NCBI GenBank assembly: GCA_030599055.1 | Contig: JAUVOS010000045.1 | Coordinates: 1-13,469 of the forward strand | Direction of reading: 5' to 3' | Length of the DNA stretch: 13,469 nucleotides | Origin: Lutibacter sp. | GTDB taxonomy: Bacteria > Bacteroidota > Bacteroidia > Flavobacteriales > Flavobacteriaceae | Shown here: in pieces, positions 7,288-13,138 of the stretch | Position numbering within the stretch: position 1 is the stretch's first letter | Layout of the letters: each line of letters starts with the position of its first letter | Notes under the pieces: model-generated | Database searches by the model: none | The model's input: only the letters and a program-made list of their open reading frames with translations | What the model was told of the DNA's origin: nothing | Made by a program: the position numbers and the translations under genes

Positions 7288-8520
7288 ATGAGAAATGTTA
7301 CCTTTACTATCATCACTTTATTATTAATAGGGTTTGGATTTCAAACACTAAACGCACAAGAAGAAACACCATTTAAAAAGACTTTAAAGATGGAAGGTCG
7401 TATTATGTATGATTTTGACTTTTTGTCTAAATTTCACAATAATGATGGCGATATCGTTAGTTTTTCAGGAAATGAATTTAGAAGAGTTCGTTTAGCAGCA
7501 AAAGGAGGAGTTTTCAAAAATATCAATTACAAAGTAGAATTTGATTTTGCCGGAGGTGCTGTGAATTTTAGAGATGTATATCTAAAGTTTTTATTCCCTG
7601 GTAATTCAGGGAATGTACTAGTAGGGAGTTTTACAGAACCCACTAGTTTTAATAATATGACGAGTAGCAAAAACATAACTTTCTTTGAAAGAGCCATGAT
7701 GGTCAATACACAACCCCATAAATATAATGCTGGTTTTATGTATGATAACCAGAAACTTTTCGATGGAAAAATAGGAGTACAACTAGCTCATACTTTTAAT
7801 GGTTATAACAATGCAGGTGATGCGTTTAAAGACGAAGATATATCCGGTGGCGCTACTAACTTCATTGGCCGTTTAACAGGTGTTGTTCTTAATAATAAAG
7901 AAAAAAAACAGGTAGTTCATCTAGGTGTTAACTACGAGCATAGAGGTAATAATAGTGATGAATATGTGTATAAATTTAGAACTGAAAATCATATGGGTGA
8001 TAAATTTAGTTCGTATCTACCTTATATTGATAGTGATGGTGAGTTAGTTAGAACAATTGGAGATTTCAAAAATACCAGTGACATCGGGTTTGAAGTGGCT
8101 TCTACATTCGGATCATTGTCTTTACAAAGTGAATACGAACTCTCCTCAATAATTACAGAAGTTGATACGTATAAAGCAGCAGGCTATTACGCTTTTGTGA
8201 GTTTCTTTGTTACCGGAGAACATAGACCTTATAAAAACAGCACTTTTGGTCGTGTTAAGCCAAAAGCAGATTTCTGTATAAATGATGGGAAATTTGGTGC
8301 TCTTGAGTTGGTAGCTCGTTATTCAGTAATGGATTTTTCGGCTTATCCGGGTGTAACAGATACTCAAAAGATAGCGAATATATCAGCCGGTTTTAATTGG
8401 TATTTAAATAATAATACACGAATCATGTACAATTATACAAATGGAGATTTCAACGATCTAGCCATATATGGCGATGATAACCTAACTGGACATCTCATTA
8501 GATTTCAAGTAGATTTCTAG
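7288..8520 (+). CDS. OprO/OprP-like phosphate-selective porin
   Basis: This is an outer-membrane beta-barrel protein of 410 residues. An N-terminal signal peptide of about 23 residues (hydrophobic TIITLLLIGFGFQ, cleavage near LNA-QE) directs export. Family markers are EFRRVRLAAKG (63-73), GGAVNFRDVYLKF (89-101) and the block VGSFTEPTSFNNMTSSKNI followed by TFFERA (112-136), corresponding to the conserved region of Pseudomonas OprP/OprO. Alternating aromatic and polar strands and a C-terminal Phe (RFQVDF) fit a barrel substrate of the BAM machinery. The location after two phosphate transporters supports phosphate or polyphosphate uptake, although many Bacteroidota members of this family have no tested substrate. 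A terminator follows 22 bases after the stop. A clear promoter was not found; TATCTTTA at 7200-7207 is a near match. Confidence 0.88.
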   Translation: MRNVTFTIITLLLIGFGFQTLNAQEETPFKKTLKMEGRIMYDFDFLSKFHNNDGDIVSFSGNEFRRVRLAAKGGVFKNINYKVEFDFAGGAVNFRDVYLKFLFPGNSGNVLVGSFTEPTSFNNMTSSKNITFFERAMMVNTQPHKYNAGFMYDNQKLFDGKIGVQLAHTFNGYNNAGDAFKDEDISGGATNFIGRLTGVVLNNKEKKQVVHLGVNYEHRGNNSDEYVYKFRTENHMGDKFSSYLPYIDSDGELVRTIGDFKNTSDIGFEVASTFGSLSLQSEYELSSIITEVDTYKAAGYYAFVSFFVTGEHRPYKNSTFGRVKPKADFCINDGKFGALELVARYSVMDFSAYPGVTDTQKIANISAGFNWYLNNNTRIMYNYTNGDFNDLAIYGDDNLTGHLIRFQVDF

Positions 8521-8542
8521 GATTATTCAAATGAAAATCATA

Positions 8543-8579
8543 AAAAAAGGCTCTAGTTTATTCAATTAGAGCCTTTTTT
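8543..8579. terminator. Bidirectional hairpin terminator between porin and aminotransferase
   Basis: AAAAAAGGCTCTA (8543-8555) and TAGAGCCTTTTTT (8567-8579) form a perfect 13-bp stem with an 11-nt loop. The A-tract on one side and T-tract on the other serve the two convergent genes, whose stops lie 22 and 14 bases away. Confidence 0.9.
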
Positions 8580-8593
8580 ATAGGTGAGTATTT

Positions 8594-9778
8594 TTAAAGT
8601 ACACTTTTAATTCTACGAATAGCTTCTATCAACAATTCTCTTGAAGTAGCATAAGATAATCTGATGCAATTTGGTGCACCAAAAGCATCACCTGTTACTG
8701 TGGCTACATTGGCTTTGTCCAATAAATAAAGAGAAAAATCAGTTGCATTTTCTATTCTTTGACCTTGTAAAGTTTTTCCGAAATAATAAGAAATATCCGG
8801 AAAGAAATAAAAAGCTCCCGGTGCATTTTTCACAATAAACCCCGGAATCTCTTGTAATAAATTAAGCACGATACTCCGACGCTCTCTAAACTCATCGACC
8901 ATATATTTAATTTTTGATATAGGAGCATCAAGTGCAGTTATTGCAGCTCTTTGCGTGATACAATTAGTGCCAGAAGTTATTTGACCTTGCATCTTTGTAC
9001 AGGCTTTGGCTATCCATTCAGGAGCACCGAGATATCCCAAACGCCAACCTGTCATCGCAAAAGATTTTGATAGACCATTAATTGTAATTGTATTTTCATA
9101 CATATCCTCAAAAGCTGCCATACTAAATGCGGTTCCTTCGTAGATAATATGTTCGTATATTTCATCTGAAACTACATAAACATCAGGATGTTTTACCAAT
9201 ACATCCGCTAAGGCTCTCAATTCTTGTTTGCTATAAACAGCCCCACTAGGATTGCTAGGCGAATTAAAAAAAATAAGTTTTGTTTTGGGAGTAATTGCTT
9301 CTTCTAATTGTTTTGGAGTTATCTTAAAATCTTGTTCAATACCACTAGCTATCTTAATAGGAGTCGCTTCACATAAATTTACAATTGCTTCATAACTAAC
9401 CCAAAAAGGTGCAGGTAAAATTGCTTCGTCTCCGGGGTTCAATAAAACCATAGCTACATTAGCCAATGATTGTTTGGCTCCTGTTGAAACTACTATCTGA
9501 TTGAGCTTGTAATCTAAATCATTATCACGTTTAAATTTTCTAGCTATCGCTTCACGCAATTCAACATAACCATCAACAGGTGTATAAGAATTATAATTTT
9601 CATCAATTGCTTGTTTAGCAGCCTCTTTGATAAAATCAGGAGTGTTAAAATCAGGCTCTCCTAAACTTAAACTAATAATATCAATTCCTTTAGATTTAAG
9701 TTCTCGGGCTTTTGCCGCCATTGCCAAAGTTTGTGAAATAGGCAAATTATTAATTCGATCAGATAATTTGTGTGACAT
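8594..9778 (-). CDS. Class I/II PLP-dependent aminotransferase (aspartate aminotransferase-like)
   Basis: This cytosolic fold-type I PLP enzyme of 394 residues would transfer amino groups between an amino acid (probably aspartate or an aromatic/prephenate-type substrate) and 2-oxoglutarate. Seen are SLGEPDFNTP (38-47), the PLP-phosphate region STGAKQSLANV (98-108), SPSNPSG with N176, SDEIYEH with D205 and Y208, the Schiff-base lysine K238 in GLSKSFAMTGWRLGYLG, and the carboxylate-binding arginine R373 in IRLSYATS. The frame is open 61 codons further upstream to 9961. That extension runs through AT-rich spacer and the minisatellite (MSFRLMSFRLM), lies upstream of a -7 box, and has no counterpart in the family, so I start at M62 (9778), where MSHKLSDRINNLPIS matches the usual N-terminus. 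Exact substrate is not decidable from sequence alone. Confidence 0.92.
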   Translation of the reverse strand: MSHKLSDRINNLPISQTLAMAAKARELKSKGIDIISLSLGEPDFNTPDFIKEAAKQAIDENYNSYTPVDGYVELREAIARKFKRDNDLDYKLNQIVVSTGAKQSLANVAMVLLNPGDEAILPAPFWVSYEAIVNLCEATPIKIASGIEQDFKITPKQLEEAITPKTKLIFFNSPSNPSGAVYSKQELRALADVLVKHPDVYVVSDEIYEHIIYEGTAFSMAAFEDMYENTITINGLSKSFAMTGWRLGYLGAPEWIAKACTKMQGQITSGTNCITQRAAITALDAPISKIKYMVDEFRERRSIVLNLLQEIPGFIVKNAPGAFYFFPDISYYFGKTLQGQRIENATDFSLYLLDKANVATVTGDAFGAPNCIRLSYATSRELLIEAIRRIKSVL

Positions 9779-9842
9779 AACTAAGTATCTTATGTTAGAG
9801 ACAACGAAAATAAACAATTTCCAAATTACAAATCTCAAAAAA

Positions 9843-9850
9843 CAAATATA
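9843..9850 (-). promoter_or_regulatory. Putative -7 box of the aminotransferase gene
   Basis: On the minus strand this reads TATATTTG, an exact TAnnTTTG. It lies 64 bases before the chosen ATG (9778), giving a 5' UTR of about 58 nt, and it lies inside the would-be N-terminal extension. That supports the shorter start. No TTG is seen at proper -33 spacing. Confidence 0.5.
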
Positions 9851-9913
9851 AATTTTTGAATGGATTTTCGTGATCAGCAAGAAGTTGTGATATTTATTAC
9901 TATTAAAACTCCA

Positions 9914-9981
9914 TATTAACCCGACAGACATAAGACGAAAAGACATAAGACGAAAAGACATAAGACGAAAAGACTTTTACT
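9914..9981. repeat. Minisatellite repeat copy B (head TATTAACCCG plus 3 units)
   Basis: The head TATTAACCCG (9914-9923) is followed by three identical 15-base units GACATAAGACGAAAA (9927-9941, 9942-9956, 9957-9971) and the tail GACTTTTACT (9972-9981). Copy A at 7064-7115 has the same layout with two units. The units are contiguous, without spacers, so this is not a CRISPR array. Confidence 0.9.
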
Positions 9982-10005
9982 TACACCTAAAATCCTCAGG
10001 AATTT

Positions 10006-10096
10006 AATTAGTGTAATCATTATCAGGCGTATATCACTATATAACATCACTTATTTAAGTAAAAGAAATTCGTGTCAATTAGTGTAATTCGTGTCA
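10006..10096. repeat. Short interspersed direct repeats upstream of rsmG
   Basis: AATTAGTGTAAT occurs at 10006-10017 and 10077-10088, and AATTCGTGTCA at 10067-10077 and 10086-10096. The two words are related to each other (AATT-G-TGT), so this is a degenerate array of about 9-10-base units. From memory, similar 'attcgtgtcaatt' strings occur between genes in other flavobacteria; I cannot verify this here. Confidence 0.6.
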
Positions 10097-10161
10097 GTTA
10101 TAAAAAGACTTGCGGATTTAAGGTTATACAGAACTTTGCAGTATAAAACTAAACCATCAAC

Positions 10162-10182
10162 ATAGAATTAATTCTATCTTTG
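10162..10182 (+). promoter_or_regulatory. rsmG: rsmG promoter -7 box overlapped by a 16-bp perfect palindrome
   Basis: TATCTTTG (10175-10182) matches TAnnTTTG and ends only 4 bases before the ATG at 10187, so transcription would start at or next to the start codon, giving a leaderless or nearly leaderless mRNA. ATAGAATTAATTCTAT (10162-10177) is a perfect 16-bp palindrome sharing its last three bases with the -7 box. It would be well placed as an operator. No TTG is seen at the right -33 distance. Confidence 0.5.
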
Positions 10183-10186
10183 CATC

Positions 10187-10810
10187 ATGGAATTAATACA
10201 AAAATACTTTCCTAATTTAGACGAAAATCAAATTACACAATTTAGGCTATTACAAGATTTATACGAAGATTGGAATCTGAAAATAAATGTAGTTTCTCGT
10301 AAAGATATTGATGAATTATATTTACGTCATGTACTACATTCATTAGGAATTGCTAAGGTTGTTACTTTCAAAAACAACACTAAAATTTTAGATGTAGGAA
10401 CCGGTGGTGGCTTTCCCGGTATTCCTTTGGCGATATTATTTCCTGGTGTTCATTTTACTTTGGTAGATTCTATTGGTAAAAAAATTAAAGTAGTCAATGA
10501 AGTAGTTGCTGGTCTTGGTTTAAAAAATGTAACAGCGCATCAAATTAGAGTAGAAGAATTAAATGAAAAATTTGATTTTATAGTGAGTCGAGCCGTAGCT
10601 AGAATGGATGCATTTTCACGTTGGATAAAAGGTAAAATTAAAACGAAATCCAATCACAAACTTAGCAATGGAATTCTATATTTAAAAGGAGGCGATTTAA
10701 AAGAAGAATTAGCTGATTTTCCAAACGCAAAAATCTATAATTTGAGTGATTATTTTAGTGAAGAATATTTTGAAACTAAAAAAGTAGTGTATTTAAAAAT
10801 GCAGAATTAA
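10187..10810 (+). CDS. rsmG: 16S rRNA (guanine-N7)-methyltransferase RsmG (GidB)
   Basis: This SAM-dependent enzyme makes m7G527 in 16S rRNA (E. coli numbering), near the decoding site; loss in other bacteria gives low-level streptomycin resistance. The 207-residue length is typical. Visible are the N-terminal YEDWNLKINVVSRKD (26-40) and LYLRHVLHSL (45-53), SAM motif I ILDVGTGGGFPGIPLAI (67-83), the acidic residue D94 ending the next strand (TLVDS), and motif IV-like FIVSRAVA (131-138). The start follows directly on the likely promoter. It is probably transcribed alone: it diverges from the aminotransferase and converges on gldD. The stop lies within a 14-bp tandem duplication. Confidence 0.95.
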   Translation: MELIQKYFPNLDENQITQFRLLQDLYEDWNLKINVVSRKDIDELYLRHVLHSLGIAKVVTFKNNTKILDVGTGGGFPGIPLAILFPGVHFTLVDSIGKKIKVVNEVVAGLGLKNVTAHQIRVEELNEKFDFIVSRAVARMDAFSRWIKGKIKTKSNHKLSNGILYLKGGDLKEELADFPNAKIYNLSDYFSEEYFETKKVVYLKMQN

Positions 10811-10829
10811 GAATGTAGAATTAAGAATG
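10803..10829. repeat. 14-base tandem duplication over the rsmG stop codon
   Basis: AGAATTAAGAATG occurs at 10803-10815 and again at 10817-10829 (period 14). The first copy contains the last codons and the TAA of rsmG. The 88-base gap between the convergent rsmG and gldD shows no convincing hairpin terminator. Confidence 0.8.
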
Positions 10830-10898
10830 CTGAACGTTGAATCTGTAGTTCCAAAGCATCGGGATACAATTTTCAAATCATAACATTATCAAATTAAT

Positions 10899-11477
10899 TT
10901 ACTTTTCCCATTCAAAAGTTTCCATCATTTTTATCATATCATTTTTTATGTATTCAACTGCGGGATAGATAGAATCGTAATTAGGTTGAATTTTAAAATA
11001 AAGAGAAGCTGTCAAAACATGATTGCTACTATCCGTTACGTGAAATTGCACATTTGATGCACTTTGACCCTGCACGTCAAATAAAACACCGTAGACTTTT
11101 TTTTCTCTATTTTCAAAAGGATGTGGTACAATAGCATCGGCTTTTACCGTGTGTTTGGTAGTTAATTTATCTGCTTCATACAGAATTTGTTTGAGATTAT
11201 TATGTGCGCGACGATATGTAATATATATCGTGGCATTTAATTTAGGATATCTGATTTGTGCCTTGCAACCGGTTTCAAATTTAATAGTGCTTTGTTTTGA
11301 AATTGCAAAAGAATACGGGCAATCATTTTTAAAACGATGGTAATCAGCTACAGGATATTCTAAATGTAAGTAGGATTGTGGTTTGGGTAAAACGTCCTTT
11401 TTACATGAGAATAAAGATAAACTTATCGTCAAAAATACTGCTAAAAATAAAACCTGTGCGGTTGTATGCTTACTCAT
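10899..11477 (-). CDS. gldD: Gliding motility lipoprotein GldD
   Basis: GldD is a Bacteroidota-specific lipoprotein needed for gliding in Flavobacterium johnsoniae, probably acting with the other Gld proteins and the type IX secretion system in the cell envelope. The 192-residue product has a hydrophobic signal (about 8-22) and the lipobox LFSC with the lipidated C25, followed by KKD. The conserved body follows: LEYPVADYHRF, CPYSFAIS, the paired cysteines C53 and C71, YPKLNATIYITY, DADKL-like EADKLTTKH, and the C-terminal LYFKIQPNYDSI. The start ATG at 11477 gives a normal signal peptide. It lies 139 bases downstream of ssb, whereas flavobacterial genomes usually have gldE in between, overlapping gldD; gldE is not present in this window. 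Confidence 0.93.
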   Translation of the reverse strand: MSKHTTAQVLFLAVFLTISLSLFSCKKDVLPKPQSYLHLEYPVADYHRFKNDCPYSFAISKQSTIKFETGCKAQIRYPKLNATIYITYRRAHNNLKQILYEADKLTTKHTVKADAIVPHPFENREKKVYGVLFDVQGQSASNVQFHVTDSSNHVLTASLYFKIQPNYDSIYPAVEYIKNDMIKMMETFEWEK

Positions 11478-11534
11478 GTATTCTTTTTACTTAGTAACTG
11501 ATTATTTTGATGTTTTGTAATTTCTATTTATTCG

Positions 11535-11606
11535 CTTTGAGTTCCTTCGGAAGCTCAAAGGAAACGCTTGTTTAATAAACCTCAAATCGTCCAAAGGACA
11601 TTTGAG
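11535..11606. promoter_or_regulatory. Two tandem hairpins with alternative pairing between ssb and gldD
   Basis: Hairpin 1 (11535-11560): CTTTGAG-TTCC, loop TTC, GGAA-G-CTCAAAG. Hairpin 2 (11581-11606): CTCAAAT-C-GTCC, loop AAA, GGAC-ATTTGAG. Each has a 7-bp lower stem, a one-base bulge and a 4-bp upper stem with a 3-nt loop. The arms can also pair across: GCTCAAA (11553-11559) with TTTGAGC (11601-11607), and TTTGAG (11536-11541) with CTCAAA (11581-11586). No T-tract follows on either strand, so these are not classic terminators. In the leftward mutY-ssb-gldD transcript they could serve as an attenuator, processing or stability element. Confidence 0.6.
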
Positions 11607-11616
11607 CGTTAGAAAA

Positions 11617-12060
11617 TTAAAATGGCAAATCGTCTTTTTCGTCTTTTTCAGATTTCTTAGGCGACTTAGTATCCGTTTTGGGTACTTCTGGTGTTTCGGT
11701 TGGGTTTTGATTTTGTGCTTCCTCTTTTTTGTTTGTCAGAAAGGTTAATTCACGAACATGTATTTCTGTAGTATAGCGTGTTTGTCCGTCGTCGCCGCTC
11801 CACTGACGTGATTTGATTCGACCCTCACAATAAATTTTATCTCCTTTTGTTAGATATTTTTCACAGATTTCTGCTAGTTTATTGCGAACTACGATATTGT
11901 GCCATTCTGTTGTAGTAACACGATCGCCGTCTTGATTTGTATAACTTTCGTTCGTTGCCAACGGAAATCTACCAATAGAATTTCCTCCGTCAAAAAAATG
12001 CATTTTTATTTCGTCTCCTAAATGCCCGATAAGCATTACTTTATTTAATGTACCTCTCAT
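11617..12060 (-). CDS. ssb: Single-stranded DNA-binding protein
   Basis: This protein coats ssDNA during replication, recombination and repair, normally as a tetramer. The 147-residue product has an N-terminal OB fold, MRGTLNKVMLIGHLGDEIKM through TEWHNIVVRNKLAEICEKYLTKGDKIYCEGRI to about residue 110. A charged, disordered linker (about 111-140, rich in K, E, P and T) leads to the acidic tip DDLPF, which recruits partner proteins. F22-F23, W53 and W87 are likely base-stacking residues by analogy. It is 28 bases downstream of mutY and probably in the same operon. A TAACTTTG box at its upstream border may give it extra expression. Confidence 0.95.
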   Translation of the reverse strand: MRGTLNKVMLIGHLGDEIKMHFFDGGNSIGRFPLATNESYTNQDGDRVTTTEWHNIVVRNKLAEICEKYLTKGDKIYCEGRIKSRQWSGDDGQTRYTTEIHVRELTFLTNKKEEAQNQNPTETPEVPKTDTKSPKKSEKDEKDDLPF

Positions 12061-12083
12061 TGTATTAAGCTTTTGATTTGAAA

Positions 12084-12091
12084 CAAAGTTA
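12084..12091 (-). promoter_or_regulatory. Possible internal -7 box for ssb
   Basis: On the minus strand this reads TAACTTTG, matching TAnnTTTG, and it overlaps the mutY stop codon. It lies 23 bases before the ssb ATG, predicting a very short leader. The nearest TTG (minus strand, 12118-12120) is 26 bases away, longer than usual, so this is tentative. Confidence 0.35.
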
Positions 12092-13138
12092 CTGTTTTTT
12101 TTGTTTTAAAAAATCGACAATAAAATTATGTAAAACGATTGGGAATGGATATTCTTTAACTTCTCTCCATGGAATTAGTTCTTGGTCAAATGACTTTAGA
12201 TTTACAACCCAAAATTTGATGTGTAAATGTTGATGAGATAATTTGTGAACAATCTGGCTTGGTGTACATTCCTTCAGTTGAAAATCTTGCTCTTTAATGA
12301 AATTGATAAAATCTATATTTTGGATTAATTGCTTAAAATTTATTCTATTTTCTGTTTCGATAAGTGGAAATTCATACAAATTTTTCCAAATTCCTTTTCC
12401 TTTACGTTGTTTAATTAGCGTTTTGTTGGTGTTTGTTTCTACTACCAAATAATTAAAAAAACGCTTTTTGATTTTTATTTTTTTAGATTTCTGTGGTAAA
12501 ATGCCAACCTGTCTTTTTTGTAAAGCAACACAGGAATCATTTAATGGACATTTTTGGCAATTGGGTTGTACAGGAGTGCATTGTAAAGAACCAAATTCCA
12601 TTATCGCTTGATTAAATAATCCCGGATTACTTATATCAATAAGTTCTAGTGCCAAAGATTTAAACTCTTTTTTTGCTTTACCTGTGTCAATTGGAATATT
12701 TATACCAAAATATCGAGACAAAACCCTGTAAACATTTCCGTCTAAAACAGGAGTTGCTTCACGATAACAAAAAGAGGCGATTGCAGATGCCGTATAGTCG
12801 CCAACTCCCTTAAGTTTAAGTAATTCGCTATAAGTATTTGGAAATGTCCCATTTAAATCTGAATAGATGTGTCGAGCCGTTGCATGCATGTTTCGGGCAC
12901 GTGAATAGTAACCGAGACCTTGCCATAGTTTTAAGACTTCTTGCTCTGAAGCCCTGGCTAAGTCTTGAAGTTTCGGAAAAGTTTCTATAAATATTTTGTA
13001 ATAAGGTAAACCTTGCGCAACCCTAGTTTGTTGTAGAATAATCTCTGAAAGCCATACCTTGTAGGGATCTTTAGTGCGACGCCAAGGCAAATCTCTTTTG
13101 TTGAGTTGATACCAAGATATAATTTGATCAGAAAACAT
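12089..13138 (-). CDS. mutY: A/G-specific adenine DNA glycosylase MutY
   Basis: MutY removes adenine mispaired with 8-oxoguanine, the last guard against G-to-T mutation. The 349-residue length is typical. Visible in order: RDLPWR (15-20), WLSEIILQQTRV with catalytic E32, the LWQGLGYYSRARN loop (71-83), the helix-hairpin-helix LKGVGDYTASAI (109-120), VLDGNVYRVLSR with catalytic D133, and the 4Fe-4S ligands C187-X6-C194-X2-C197-X5-C203. The C-terminal Nudix-like domain (from about 225), which reads the 8-oxoG, includes GIWKNLYEFPLIE and SHQHLHIKFW. It is probably the first gene of the leftward mutY-ssb-gldD unit. On the minus strand TAACTTTA (13152-13159) is a near match to the -7 consensus just upstream of the ATG. 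Confidence 0.95.
   Translation of the reverse strand: MFSDQIISWYQLNKRDLPWRRTKDPYKVWLSEIILQQTRVAQGLPYYKIFIETFPKLQDLARASEQEVLKLWQGLGYYSRARNMHATARHIYSDLNGTFPNTYSELLKLKGVGDYTASAIASFCYREATPVLDGNVYRVLSRYFGINIPIDTGKAKKEFKSLALELIDISNPGLFNQAIMEFGSLQCTPVQPNCQKCPLNDSCVALQKRQVGILPQKSKKIKIKKRFFNYLVVETNTNKTLIKQRKGKGIWKNLYEFPLIETENRINFKQLIQNIDFINFIKEQDFQLKECTPSQIVHKLSHQHLHIKFWVVNLKSFDQELIPWREVKEYPFPIVLHNFIVDFLKQKKQ

Larger units (their letters stand above)
9779..10186. other. 408-base divergent intergenic region between aminotransferase and rsmG
   Basis: It contains the leftward promoter for the aminotransferase (9843-9850), minisatellite copy B (9914-9981), a pair of short direct repeats (10006-10096), and the rightward rsmG promoter with its palindrome (10162-10182). 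No credible gene is present on either strand; the open frames here are spacer or antisense. Confidence 0.75.

Noticed and set aside
9627..9851. 74-codon open frame on the plus strand
   Set aside because: Mostly antisense to the N-terminal part of the aminotransferase gene, and it runs into repeat-rich spacer.
9914..9981. Repeat array as a possible CRISPR
   Set aside because: The 15-base units are contiguous, without spacers, too short, and no cas genes are nearby. It is a minisatellite.
11535..11606. Twin hairpins as an intrinsic terminator of ssb
   Set aside because: No T-tract follows either stem on either strand, although Bacteroidota terminators can be weak, so this is not fully excluded.
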